Positions 1-12,981 of a stretch of DNA of 64,000 nucleotides are shown here, in pieces. Under the pieces are notes generated by a model that was not told the origin of the DNA, made no database searches, and was given only the letters and a program-made list of their open reading frames with translations. The stretch lies in the NCBI GenBank assembly GCA_029448655.1, contig JACCLO010000002.1:2852001-2916000 (forward strand), in the 5' to 3' direction. A program made the position numbers and the translations under genes. The DNA comes from Wolfiporia cocos (Eukaryota; Basidiomycota; Agaricomycetes; Polyporales; Phaeolaceae). Positions within the stretch are counted from its first letter, which is position 1. Each line of letters opens with the position of its first letter.

Positions 1-2019
1 TTATAAGATCTCACGGGCCGACTTCGTTATAGAGTTTCCGTCCATATCGTCTGACAAGACACGACTTGCCGAGAGCGACCCTCCTGCTTACGAGGAGACC
101 ATATTGCTTCAACCAATCACCCCGGCACAGAATAAACGTTATGATCTTAGTTTCACGTGCGTACTGCTATGTTGAGGTAGAAGACAGCTCTCATTCTGCT
201 TTGTCAATAGAATTTATCCAGGACATCGTACAATCTCGTCTGGACCAACGCAATCATTAGCAGACAAGACGTATGTATATCCAGAGATGGTGCGCAATTT
301 GTCTCACAAACATATTACAGATCAGCAATACCAGGCGACTGGATGCCGCATTTCAATCCTGAAGGCTCTCCATACTATGTGCATCAGTCGAAAGCTATTG
401 GCATCATAATTGTCACGGATGCCCAATTGCATAAACAGGAACTATCCTCAAAAGTAATCGCTGGTATACAGAAAATACTCAAGATAATTGCTTTCGCACA
501 TATCAAGTTGCCGATAGATTGTGAACTTTACATTGGCGTTGATGAGGGGGACTCTGCATGCCGTTACTATCTGATCGATCACGAGTCTCAGACGGAATTT
601 TGGCTGCAAGATGTTAATTCTGGTGATCTTGAGATCCCACAAGTTACATCCGAAGAACATTTGAGTGAGTTGTCTGGCGATGGAAGCGTATTCTTGCTCA
701 TTGGTCGTTAGAATTGATCAAACAGGGACATTACTGGACCCATATGGAGTATTTTCCGCATAGACCAGTGACACAGCGTCTCCGCAACGAATTGGTGGAC
801 ATCTTACGGCATTCTGCGTTAGGTTCGTAGACATCAACATGCAGTTTTCCCTCGTTTGGATTCGCTCATCGAATCATCACTTGCAGATTATTTAACGTCG
901 GACAGTTCCACGGTGCCGTACGATGCAGACCAATGCACAAAATTCATTCAGCTTATTCACGGAGACCGTATGTTCTATGCCATCACTCACAGCCTCGTAC
1001 TCATGTGTGCGTGCTTCTGCAGAATTGCACAGTCCATACACAACATGTGTAATCGGTATGTACTGCCATTTCCGAAGCCTTCGGTCTCCGCAACTCATCA
1101 CGAGATCCAGCTAGAATCTGGGTTACTATATGTACGCGCTTCGGAAGCTCCATGATGCACCTCGCACTCATGGCCGCACAGGTCATCATCGCTTTAGTCA
1201 CTATTATGGCGAAGACTACGCGCGCCTTTGTCGATTCCATAGGCGCCTTGATCTGCCCTGTCCCCAACGAAGTATTCCGATGAGGCTATGCTCAGTCTTT
1301 CTGTTCGGAATCTCCAAGCCCATACAGGGTGAACTTGAGCGGCTTTTCGTTGATAAGATGGTGTACGCAATACACTGGAGAAAATTTGTGACAGGGCAAA
1401 AAGCCATATGGCGCGAGTCCTTGTACCTGGTATGCGCCACACCTTCTATCATTCTTCACTGCATTCTCATATTTCTGCATACAGTCCTCTGGCTTCCTAG
1501 TGTCAGCAGTTTTCTAGTACGGCACTGCTGAAATGGGCGCTGACCGACCTCCACAAGCAGAGCTAATGCTATGTTTTCTTCACGGGCCTCCCACGAGGCG
1601 TCCCAGTACATCGGCTTCATATCAGCGCTTTTCTCCATTGGAGCCATTACGTCTGCCGTCACCCTCTTGCATCGCTATACCGCAGGAGAAGACGCCAACG
1701 CTGGCTGTGTGGTCCGTTTTCATTTGTCATGGCCTAATCTTCTCCGTTGCTGATCGGATCTATGCACTTTTGCTAGGCTCAACATCTGAGTGATCTCGAA
1801 CATATTCGTTTGGGCTTTGCGCCTATCGCCATCATATACAGCCTTCCAAAGGCACTTCTTTTCTGGTCTTTGATCGTACTCACCGTGCAAATATTGCTGC
1901 TCTTGGTAGAACTTCCTGGGATTGCGCACAAGATCCTCGCCGTTGCCATTATGGTAGCCATTGGTTGGGTAGTCCGCATCATTCTCTCCCAGGCGGCTCT
2001 TACCAACGATGCGACTTGA
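1..2019 (+). CDS. WW-like multi-pass membrane protein, 5' end probably outside window
   Basis: Unnamed protein of a family I recognise from agaricomycete genomes; function unknown. An early exon (about 60-150) reads through a PPAY motif. The next clear exon (about 321-660) begins with a WW-like half motif: Trp, then a Gly-Ser-Pro-Tyr-Tyr-x-His core near 339-375. Later exons carry an aromatic block (about 720-820), a segment near 856-960, and hydrophobic segments near 1300-1460, 1600-1740 and 1810-2000 that look like three or four membrane spans. The last exon ends at the TGA at 2017-2019. No in-frame ATG is visible upstream of position 71, so the start is probably beyond the edge. I could not settle the phases between about 150 and 320. 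Family membership is moderately sure; exact exons are not. Confidence 0.6.
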
Positions 2020-2306
2020 CTCTACACGGGGGCCTAACATCTCCGGAGAGATTAGTGATGCATTCGCGGCGCCACAATAGGTATCTTCGCACCAGCATCA
2101 AGCCTTCCTTCAGCGAACACTAGAAAGATGGAGATGCGAATTTATGAAACGCAGTGTGTGATTGATTTTTAGGAAATGTCTCGACAGCGTGTGTTTGTAG
2201 TTAGTACTGTAGGGCACGAGGACACCTTCCTATCCTTCTCTCTGACTGCCTGGATTGTATGTACTCAAGTCAAAATGAAAAATTCCAGTTATCTAAATGC
2301 GTGAGA

Positions 2307-3225
<919 letters not shown>

Positions 3226-3648
3226 GGCGCGGGACGAACGAATGGTGCGATGCAGAATGGCGGTGATATGGCGCCTCATATATAGGACGGCCGTGGCCAG
3301 GCAAAACGGAATGGTGTGACTTGAAAAAAGAGGAGGGTTACATTTCCGGTCAGTGGTCGGTTGGTGGTGTCGATGCAACTGCTGCTTCCGCTTTGTGTTC
3401 GCTGTTTTCACATGGCTTCATCTCTCCTTTTGGGATATTAGCAATCGCGTTGGGAGTGGCAAGAGAAGCGCGTTTACATCGGCTACGAGTAAACAGCGAA
3501 ATAAATATTACAGTGATGTACAGCGGTGAAAGCGACAGATATACATGCATTCCGCGATAATGTGGTTCATGACAGGAGCGATGACCGGCTGAGAATAAGG
3601 ACATCGGGCAATATGTATCACTCGGCGACAAAAAAAGCACATCCACAA
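3226..3648. other. Intergenic: IDI1 promoter side and REC8 3' side
   Basis: Spacer between the IDI1 start and the REC8 stop, both on the minus strand. On the minus strand a TATATA-like stretch lies at about 3278-3286, some 55 bp upstream of the IDI1 ATG. I see no supported gene here; the short open frames are not conserved-looking. Confidence 0.6.
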
Positions 3649-6600
3649 TCACTTAACCGTAATGCGAAGGCTTCCGTATGGTTCTTCTTGAGCTACATTG
3701 ACGAGATCTTTGGTTGCTAGCACTGAGAAAGGTCGTCGGCAAACCAAACCAATATAGGAAGTAGGCCTGACACACCAAGACAGTGATAGAATGCAGCCGC
3801 GGCAACGTGCGGCGTGCTAGCAGCTTTAGGGACTACATCATCGAAGGTCAAAGTTGAAGTGGTTGAAGGGAAAGTCTTGAGTTGCATCTTCGCGTACCTG
3901 CAAAATAGTATCTGCCTCAGCGAGGTCACCGACCGGGGTACATTGCGACTCACTCTAGGAAATTGTACGAGTTCCGCTCCAGAGTGAGGAGGTTCAGGTC
4001 CGATTGTTGAGACTCAGCTAGCACGGAATCCTCGCCTGGTACTACAGGCACCGTCAGCCTAACATCGGAGAAGCGCACGCCAAGCACCCACCGTCAAATT
4101 CAAACCCATCTCCCAACGGTGAGTTTAGCACACCAAAGCCAGCGGGGGAGTCAAGTATACGTCCGCCAGGCAGGGGGCTTTCGCGCCTACTGCTGATAGA
4201 GCTACCTCTCAACTTGGTGCTCGCGCGGTCGATGCTTCTCCTGGTGGCACTGCCCTCCCTGCCAAAGTCGAACGTTCCCCCTTGCACAGACGAGCTGACC
4301 CCCGCGCCAGCGTTGTCCCATGGGAACAGTGCGCTCCGTTGCGACCCTGACAGGAACTCCTGTCCGGCCCCAGGTATGTCAAATTGGCTACCAAACACCG
4401 AGGGTGGACGAGAAGCGCGGCGGGCGAGACCAGGCTCCTGTGAATGAGGTTGAGGTTTGGTTGTTTGAGCGGCTCAGGTCGAATGCTTACCTCCGAGGAA
4501 CGTAGCCTCGAGTCAGGCTCGTAGGGTGGACCATCTTGAGCCGCTAGTTGCGACGTCAGCGTTTGGTCCGCTAGCTGTTTCTAAGAACATACTGTCGTTT
4601 ACGTTAAAATCATTGACGCCAAATATGAAACCGGTGTCGGCCCCTGCACCCTCAAATTGTCCAGCGTCCGCTTGAGCATATGCGTCACCGAATGCCGGTT
4701 CTGCTTGTACGCCACAGTCACTAATCTTTCTTCGTTTTGTGGGACGCTGGTCTGCTCCGATGATCAAGGTTCATCGTGTAATCAGTATCAGATACGGAAA
4801 AAACTCGCACCAGGTGGAGTGCCAGCCTGAGCTTCGACCTGGACCCTGAAGTTCTCCAACCAGAAGTCGATCAAAACAGGTGCTTGCACTGCGATGGTAA
4901 TTAGGCCAGTAGAGCGGTTAGGGAAGTCATTCCAACATACAGCCATGAGGGACTCCCCAGATCATCTGTTCGATGATTTTCCCGCTTTCCTTCTCAAACT
5001 TCTTCTGGTCAATCTCACGCCTCAGGCTGTCTTGCCCTTCTACATAATTTGCACGGGCAGCCTGCGAAGTGCATGAGCTGAAAGGGCCGCTGACTCCGCA
5101 TAGGACTGACCTTCAACTCCTCATCGGTTAACTCGGTCCTGGCATCCAAGAGAAGTCGAACACGCTTTGCCTTGCGTTGTGCCGGCTTCTCTGTGCCATC
5201 TTGGTCAGCTCCCTCGCCTGTTTCCACTTGCATGTGAATATCTCCGTCGCGATCAGGGCTGAAGGGCATTAATGGTACGACAATGGAACCCTCTGGATAT
5301 TGTTCTGTTCAAAATAGTCAACGCACAGCACACGACAAGCATATGAAGGGCGACGGACCCTCATCTTGTACAGTTCCAGGCTGCTACACGGATAAATATG
5401 AGCGTCAGTGCATGTTAATCTGAATCTCCCTCGCACCCTTAAATCTGGAGACTGTTTCTCCTGAGCATCTGGCTGTATATCTCCGAATTGGAATTCGCCT
5501 GCTATGTTCATGTCATCTTGCGAGAACGCAAACATGTCCGCGTCCGCTTGAGAACTGCCAAGGCTTCCTCACAAACTAAACAACGAAGAGACGGATACAC
5601 GTACGCATTTCGCCTCTTGTCAGGCGATCCACCCCATCCTTCTCCCAACTCTCTCGCGAGCTCATCGCCGATCCCTCCGCCAAGATCCATATCCTGTTGC
5701 AGCCCGAAAATATCGTCGCTGAAGCCGAATCCGCCGTCGATCTGCGACGAAGATGGCAAGACACCGCCAAATCCAGCGCCATGAAAAGACCCGTCGAAGG
5801 AGCCCGAGAGAATTAACTCATGATGTTCATCGAGCGTGTGCGCGTTGGCCCTAATATTCTCTATCACGGATGACGGCGGCTTAGGTCGCGCCTTCTGCTT
5901 TTTCTTGCCCTTTTTGCCGGAAGTAGGATCGTAATCATCCTCGGACTCATCTCCATCCGACTCGGGTTTGCCTAGAACGCCACGTAGATTTACGCTTTGA
6001 AGCGCGGACCCCATGAATGAGCTTACCACTTCGCCTACTCTCATCCCAGTCCTGCGTATATATTCAGTAATTTTAATACAAGGCAGGCGTCGAATCTCAC
6101 CCAGAGCATGTTCCCAAAATCCATGGCAAAGGCAGCGCCAGGGTCTGCAGCAAGAGTCAAAGCATCTGGTCTGCAGCAGGTATCAAACAATACGCATATA
6201 CCCGGTTATACCAGCTGCCTCACCTCAGGCTTGGTTGTCCCATCTGCAATTCAGCTTTAGAGAGCGTGTGAAACTCTTGTACGGCTTTCTTCAGTGAGTT
6301 ATAGCATGTAGTAACGTCGGTGTGGAAAATCTCTTGCTTGACTGAGGCCGAGCTATATTAAAACGTGCATATAACCGACAAGTTGGAGTGACCTTTGTAT
6401 ACGCTGCGACGAAGACTAGTCAGCGATGAGTAATAAGATCAATTGCGTGTTCCTTACCGCGCCACGCCGATCATCAGGTTGCTCGACAATCGCAAAGCGA
6501 GAGGCTCCGATGGCTCTGCGATGAGATCACATAGTTGCGTAATATCTGCGGTGAGAACGGAGCGTTTTGGGAGTTTCTTGAAGGATGACCTGGCTCCCAA

Positions 6601-6725
6601 AGTAGCGGCAAGCCTGTCATGAAAACTGTGGTCATTCCAAGGGCGACGTTAATGAAGAGTTGAGCGTACCAGAGGAGACCGAATCCACTTTCTCTCTTCT
6701 CTAGTAATTCCTGAGTGAAGAACAT
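3649..6725 (-). CDS. REC8: Meiotic cohesin kleisin subunit REC8
   Basis: Alpha-kleisin that closes the cohesin ring on meiotic chromosomes. The N-terminus (M-F-F-T-Q-E-L-L start at 6725, then R-E-S-G-F-G-L-L-W) and the following helices (K-K-L-P-K-R-S-V-L-T-A-D-I and A-L-R-L-S-S-N-L-M) match the Rec8 rather than the Rad21 pattern. The middle (about 6040-4050) is acidic and Ser/Gly-rich, with a T-L-D-E-H-H-E block and a short basic R-K-A-K-R-V-R run before a T-E-L-T-D-E-E segment. The C-terminal winged-helix region (about 3900-3649) includes L-T-F-D-D-V-V and T-P-H-V-A-A-A-A-F-Y-H and ends at the TGA at 3649-3651. About a dozen exons; one is 11 nt (6393-6403). Roughly 600-650 residues. No break seen. 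Start chosen because it gives the family's exact N-terminus. Confidence 0.92.
6393..6403 (-). other. REC8: REC8 microexon, 11 nt
   Basis: Minus-strand exon flanked by introns 6457-6404 (54 nt) and 6392-6342 (51 nt), both GT-AG. It joins phase 2 to phase 1 and supplies the Val-Tyr-Lys of the conserved A-R-V-Y-K-V-K-Q-E segment. Leaving it out shifts the frame. Confidence 0.8.
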
Positions 6726-7050
6726 CGTGACAACAGCCGTTCAAACCACCTGGTCAGAATGACTTCGGATCAGCGACTAGACGCATATATTGAAGACGGG
6801 ACGACTCACCACCCACGTTGCGCTGGGCCTTCCCGCTCAGCTCACAGTAATGAAGGGTAGAGCAGACCCGAGGAGTCTATCGTACCTCACAGATGCATGA
6901 CGGACTTCCTCTGACAACGACTGACAGGGATACCTAATCAGGCGAATCGATTGCAGGGATCTGCAGTAATACATCAAGCAAGGATTCACAATCAGGACGT
7001 ACGACAGCTCCACCATGTCCGCGGTGTGACACACGGAGGCTTCTGTCCCA
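6726..7050. other. Intergenic spacer upstream of REC8
   Basis: Lies between the REC8 start and the stop of the next minus-strand gene. It should hold the REC8 promoter and the 3' UTR of the DUF3292 gene. I see no gene or clear motif. Confidence 0.5.
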
Positions 7051-9509
7051 TCAAACGTTCGCCCACCGGCGCCCTCCCCACGCGACCAGCCTTGCGAACA
7101 GCTCATTCCGCGCCCCTACCCACAGGAACTTTTCCTCCCGCTCCTCTGTTTCACCGTCCGGTCCAGCATATAGCCAACGCACGTTGATCCCCCTCATGGG
7201 GCCAGTCTTCTTCACACCAAGCATGTCTTTCAGCGGAATCGAGAGCTTTGCAGTGGTAGACAGCAGGGATGTGAAAAATAACGTATCAGACGTCAGCGTT
7301 ATCAGTCCGGACGTCTTCGCATATTGCGCCGGGAAGGCTAATATTGCCTCGCGTCAGTACTTGACAACTGCATCTTACAACGACGATGCGACTGACTGAA
7401 TGTCTCCATACGAGGCTCCGTTGTACCGTGAGGCATCGCAATCTGAGGTGTTAGTGGGTTCAAGGAGCGCCAGGTATCCAGGCGCTTCCACTGAGAAATT
7501 ATGTGGTCAGAGACCATCTCGTATGAACAATTTTACTCTTCACTTGTCCGCCTTGGAGTCTCTGCTTCACCTCACGAGTGACTGTCTGTGTTGTCGCCAC
7601 CCGGTCTCCCCACTTCTTCCAATCGACAGATGTGTTAGAAAGCGCAGATCCTATCGACGCGATCGAGCTCTCGTGCCCTTCGCTTGTTGTTGAGCTATCA
7701 TCTGAATCGTGCCTGGTCGCGGCTTTGCGGCGTCTAGGCTTGATCTCGAGACCTCGAGCCACCCGCTGCGAGATCAATTCCATGGCATAGTCAGCGTCTG
7801 TAGGTACTTGGGCAAACGGTTTCGGCAGACTGGGGACTTGGTCAGTCAAGGACCGAACTACCATAGAACGTCAAGGCTTACCGAGCACGCTCAGAAGCAG
7901 GAATAGCGACCAAGATGGGGGCGATGTGCCAAAATACAACCCCAACAGCGAATCCTGTCAACTTCGCTAAATATCTCGCAGGCAATAAGGTCATGCAAAA
8001 CATTGCGACCAGAACCTGCCACAGCAGAGTTGTCAACAATTCCGAGAAAGTAGACGATGCGTTATACCGATCCGTGAAGGAGAGACATATTAGGCCTTCG
8101 CCAGAGGAAAATGCTGGTGAGATGTGAGGCATCATCACCCCGAAGATAAAACGCATCGACGTACTTCTTGACACGCTCATGCAGATCAGCTACGTGATTC
8201 AGTAATGCCAGTACAACACGCTTGATATCGACTTCCTTGTCGCCTTCGCATGACTTGCTTGTAGTATCAGTGGAGTTCTCTGTGTCTTGTCCGTTCTTGC
8301 TATCGTTGTTCGCCTTTCGCACTCTTCTCGCGCGGTTGTAATCTCTCACAAGCTGCCATATATCCTGTGCGTCGTATGTTGGTGACGTGACAAGCGTCTT
8401 CACGACCACTGCGCTGAAATCCTTCGCTTGTTCTATCTGGCGGCGATGTTCTTGCAACTCTTGTAGATTTGGATAGAGAAGCAGCTTGCGCCGTATGAGG
8501 GAATATAGAACCCTCAAGAGAAGAGCAGGGAGGAGGAGGTTGTGATACCATAAGATCCAATACGCCTATGTGAGACTAATCAGCATCGACACTTACTACA
8601 TAGCCTTGCCAGGACAACTGACAGCGCAGTAGACCAGACTAGTGTTCCATTCTTGCCATGTTGCTAGCAGCGCCAGTTTCTTCAGGAAAGGCCAGTACAC
8701 GGGCACGGTTGCGACGAGCAGTCTCTGGACCGTGAGCTGAAGACGCTTCAAGGTGAATGCAGGCTGTGCCGGTGGTGCCGGTGGTAGTATAGGAACAATG
8801 TACTCCTACAGTTCGTGCCACGGGATGATTAGCTGATTCACCAATAATTCTGTGTCCGTACCAGTGCGATACGTTCCGAAATGCAACTGTAAGATACGGG
8901 GCGAGGAGGAAGAGGAGGCGGGGTAGGGTCTCCTGGACGGTCATCAAGAGAGACCCACTCCCCGCTCTCTTCAGCCTCGTCGTCTTCCGTATCCGCATGG
9001 ACCAGCGTCTCAGTCAACACAGGTCCCTGTGCTGCATTTGGCGCAGAGTTTATCGCAGCGTCCGCGACACGGGCCTCTCTGACATACTGCAAGCGACCAG
9101 CATTACATCACGCATACGAGCCCATGCGGCGGCCGCTTACGGCAGAGAACAGATGCATGAACCGCTCGATCTCCTCCTCGTCGTACAGCTCTCGCAGCTG
9201 CACCTCGGATAGCTGGTCCTCCGCGTCCGGCAGGACTTGGGGCTGGTTGGTGAACGCTCCCGGGGCAGCATCGAGCTCGGTGTCTGAAATAGGCTCGAGG
9301 TGGTGTGAGGTGTCACTCTGAGTGCTTTGTACAGACGGCTTGCCGGGAGAGCGCGTAGGTAGGTTGGGAGCGTCGGACGCTGCTGCGCGACGCGCGAGGT
9401 GCTCCAGGGGAGCGGAGTGAGTGCCACGGAGCGCTGGATGCGTCGGAGGCGGCAGGAAGGGAGAACGTTCTCTGCCTCCTGGGTGGGCATTGGGCGAGGA
9501 CAAAGACAT
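7051..9509 (-). CDS. DUF3292-type membrane protein with C-terminal GRAM-like domain
   Basis: Fungal membrane protein of unknown function. The N-terminus (from ATG 9507-9509) is Ser/Pro-rich, then acidic with an E-E-E-I-E-R-F-M-H-L-F stretch. After a proline-rich linker come blocks typical of DUF3292 proteins: a hydrophobic region near 8520-8700, A-D-L-H-E-R-V-K-N continuing across an intron into F-L-W-R-R-P (about 8200-8090), then two close membrane spans (about 8060-7900) followed by F-W-H-I-A-P. A P-T-D-A-D-Y-A-M-E-L motif near 7800 precedes a charged linker. The last exon (about 7330-7051) resembles a GRAM or PH-like lipid-binding module, with T-L-F-F-T-S-L-L, I-P-L-K-D-M and F-L-W-V-G-A-R-N-E-L-F. 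The stop is the TGA at 7051-7053. A role at membrane contacts is inference only. Confidence 0.75.
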
Positions 9510-10402
9510 ATTTACGAGCTCGCCGCAGAGTGCGAGCAAGAAGTTGAGCGCTCAAGCGCGCAGATCGAGATTCGCTTCACTACGCGCGGGTATAACGGTC
9601 CGAAATACCCGCTACTATGTGTGGTGGCTCACGCCTCTTGTGGCTCACATCATATGAGGCTTGAGAAATTCCACCTCATCGCAAAATATGCGCCGTGAAA
9701 ATGACTTGAAGGCAGGGATGAATAGATAACGCAATTGCCCGTGTATGCAGATATGCAGGATACTAGGACAGCTGCTTCTCAGTCCAAGGGGCGCAAGCAG
9801 TACGGATCGTTGCGGCCGGTAAACTGAACAAGACCATTGCGCTGCAGTGTTTGGTAGATTAGTCGACGCCGGCACCGTAGACCCAAAAAATTGTGAGCGC
9901 GAAGCATACAATGGGGGAACTCGACTCTGAGTCACGTGCGCCAAGTCGCCCTTCCTCTTGAACGCGAGAATCTCGCGCCTCAAGATGTGCTCGCATCGGG
10001 TAATATTGATGTGATACTGCCCAAGGCCACGCCCCTTGACCGCGATGGCCTGGAGACCTCGGCCCCTGGTAAGTTGCTGCTGCTTAGAGGCATTGTTCGG
10101 ATGGGTGCCTTGCAAAATATTGAGAGATTAACGGAGGCGTTGAAGCGATGACTCCTGGCATAGTGGCGCGACGTCTACATGAAGCCGAGTCAAACCTATA
10201 TGAAGCGAGTCAGATTAGCTCGTCACGCCACGTGGATGTTTGGTCATGTTTTCAGACGGACCAGCTCCAAGCTTGCGCGCGCAAAGGACCTCAGTCACAA
10301 CACACTCACACTCGTACACTCGGCTTGCACTCTCGTCCTCCATTCCACCTATACTCGCACTGCAGTGCCAATACCTCCTCTCGTTCCAACTTGCCATTAG
10401 AA
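9510..10402. other. Intergenic between divergent DUF3292 and DCP2 genes
   Basis: Shared upstream region of two divergent genes. It contains a CACGTG-containing site at about 9934-9939 and protein-like open stretches on both strands near 9930-10080, which I could not join into a convincing gene. A good donor-like GTAAGT on the plus strand near 10069 hints at a non-coding or lineage-specific transcript. Confidence 0.4.
9779..9907 (-). CDS. Candidate 42-residue basic microprotein or terminal exon
   Basis: Open frame from ATG 9905-9907 to TGA 9779-9781. It has an Arg-rich centre and a tail with F-T-G-R-N-D-P-Y-C-L-R-P. The tail looks protein-like, but I recognise no family. It could be the last exon of a minus-strand gene whose earlier exons lie in 9930-10150. 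Weak call. Confidence 0.2.
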   Translation of the reverse strand: MLRAHNFLGLRCRRRLIYQTLQRNGLVQFTGRNDPYCLRPLD

Positions 10403-12981
10403 ATGGCTTCGTCATCGTCCTCATCGCCTGAAATCTCTTCTGCTCCACCAGCATCCGGATCGCAGTCCTCCGTCCAGTATGCTCACTTTAGTCGGGAGGA
10501 AGTTCTTGAAGAGCTTTCCAGGTCTGTCCGCGTCTCGATTCGTGCAACTAGCTATTCTAAAATTATGCAGTCGCTTCATTTTGAACCTTCCGGATGAAGA
10601 ATTGGCGTCCCTGGAACGGGTGTGCTTCCAGGTTGAACAAGCGTAAGACATCCGGTCCTGCTAGTTCGATGTTATCTCACTTCGATGGTTCCTCCTTTCA
10701 GGCATTGGTATTATGAAGATTTCATCCGTGAACAGAATCCTTCAAAATTCCCCTCCTACAATTTGAAGACTTTCTCAGAAGCTCTGTTCCGCGCATGCCC
10801 CCCTCTACATCATTGGGCTCACGATCACGAGCGAGCATTTGCGACATTCATGCAATATAAGACGAGGGTACCTGTGTGTGGGGCTATCATGCTGAATGAC
10901 ACTTGGGAAAAGGTGCGAGAGGATATCACGAAGCCGCCGCCGAGCTGCAGTAACCAATCCATCATAGTGTGTGCTGGTCAAGGGTTGGAAATCTTCGGCC
11001 GGATGGGGCTTCCCGAAAGGCAAGATCAATGAGCAAGAGCCGCGACCACGATGTGCGGCACGTGAGGTAGGTGTAATGGTTTTAGTGTATAGATCTTCGG
11101 CTGGATGATACACTCTAGGTTCTGGAGGAAACTGGCTACGACCTGGAAGGCCAAATCAATCCTGACGATGTCATTGAACTGTCCATCAAAGAACAATCAA
11201 TTTCTTTGTATATTGTGCCCGGAGTTCCGGAAGACTTTCCTTTCAAGACTAGAACTCGAAAGGAAATTAGTGTAAGCCTGTTCCCCACGGCGTCAAAGAT
11301 TGACCACTCATCCAAGACATCAGCAAATAGCATGGTTCAAGCTGTCGGACTTGCCAACCTGGCGTCGTAGCAAAGCAGTTCCAGGGAAATTTTACCTCAT
11401 CTCCCCCTTCATAGGGTACGCTAGTGCTAGAGGCAACTGTGCGTAGTACTGACAATACCTTTATTTAGCCCGCTTAAAGCCTTCATTCATGACCGCAAAC
11501 CTCGCAATCCGCGTAATAGAGGGCGCATTCCGCAGAGCGTCTCAAACGCACAAGGCGCGCACGTTTCCGGCGAGGAGGATAGCGCTATATTGGATGCTTG
11601 TCCCGTGATTGCCAGCGATCCTAGCGGCCAAGAGTCGGGATCTCAGTCCTCATCTGCGGATAATGGGGAGCTGCAAACTCCTTCACCTCAATATAGCGCG
11701 CCGCATGTCAATGTTCAGCCTGTCGATCAAGCTGTCGAGTCGAACGACGGAGGCCCCGCACCACTTGGCATAGACGGCGTAGATCCTCACTTTGCTCGGC
11801 TGCTCAACTCGCTATCGCTTTCGGCCTCATCAGCGCCAAAGGATCTCGATAAGACATCCCTCTTGCCGGAGCCACCGTCCGCGACGACTTGCGCTGACGC
11901 GCTGGACGACTCGCAATTGGCACAACTACAAGGGAAGGCTAGTGAACGGTCGATGCATGGATCCGATACTCAGGCCGGCACGTCTGTTGTCTCTGCCCCC
12001 TCATCGTCTACCAGCATTACTCCCCACCGGAGGACTCGTTCTGGTGTCCTTAACTCGTCTAGTCAGCCTGCAGTTGGAAGTGCGCCGTCTGATCGCTCAA
12101 GCTCTCACAATAGCTATACACCCACAGCTTCCCCGGCTGTTATACCCTCTGGTCCCGCACAGCACACTGGCCCGGATGCCGTGTCACCCAAGCTATCACC
12201 TCGGGCTTCACGCGCGGGGCGCGTGTCGCGAGCGTCAGTGGACATCTCGCCCTATCATTCACGCTCTCGAGATATCATGAAGGAAATGAAGTATATATCC
12301 ATGTTAGAGAGTGTCGCACGAGAGTCAGATAGGAGGACGTCTCAGTTGCATTCGTCATCGCAATCACGCGCTGCTCAGCATGCAGATTTGCTGTCGACGA
12401 TCTCAGGAACAACCGAGTCTATCCCCCCGGCGAACTCATTCGGTCGCGTTGATTCTCCGCTAATCTATTCGTCTCGGCCGGTGGCAGCTACCTTGTTTCC
12501 AGACGGGATGTCTCATGTACCTCGTCCCATAGTTCCTCTTGGTGCGCCACAATACGACGACCCCTTTACTGTCCGGCCTCGGACGAGCGCAGCTTTCCAT
12601 CCCCTTCCGTACCCGTCAGTAACACAAAAGCCCGGCCTGGACGGAGAAGGCTTGCGATATATCCCCCCTGGTCCTGGGATGGCTCCTCGTAATGCTCAGG
12701 CGTTCCCCCAGCCCACTCATCTTCCTTTGAACGGCCTCATGCAACCTCCATTCCTTTCCTCGGGCCAAGAGTCACTGGGTGCACGGTTCCCGCAAGCGCC
12801 TCTCTCACCTTACCCATCTGTATCCACTTATGGTCCCCCATTCCCCATCGGTACTCCGGCTCATTTGAACGCGTCGCGCTCTGCAAACAACGCTCATTTG
12901 CTCGCTATCTTAAATTCGCCTAACCCTGTACCTCGACCGGCCACTGCACACCCTGGTTTCATGAGTGGGATGGGCCATTAG
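10403..12981 (+). CDS. DCP2: mRNA decapping enzyme DCP2
   Basis: Nudix hydrolase that removes the 5' cap of mRNA in cytoplasmic decay. It starts at ATG 10403 after a pyrimidine-rich leader with a Ser-rich N-terminus. The Dcp2 regulatory domain follows (R-F-I-L-N-L-P-D-E-E, then H-W-Y-Y-E-D-F-I-R). The Nudix domain reads V-P-V-C-G-A-I-M-L-N, then G-W-G-F-P-K-G-K-I-N, with the Nudix box R-E-V-L-E-E-T-G completed across an intron at about 11107-11119, then box B (Y-I-V-P-G-V-P). The intron after K-E-I-S ends at about 11321, giving an ungapped family alignment. From 11590 on is a long low-complexity tail of about 460 residues. Two short leucine motifs lie in it, L-L-N-S-L near 11800 and H-L-L-A-I-L-N-S near 12895; these resemble the helical leucine-rich motifs that bind Edc3 in other fungi (inference). 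Stop at 12979-12981. Confidence 0.96.

Noticed and set aside
3279..3411. Longer IDI1 N-terminus reaching past 3279
   Set aside because: Beyond the ATG at 3279 the frame has no family match and crosses the likely promoter.
11271..11340. Possible DCP2 microexon AAGATTGA matching K-I-E of relatives
   Set aside because: No GT donor follows it. An intron ending at the CAG near 11321 gives Q-I-A-W-F-K in phase and an ungapped family match.
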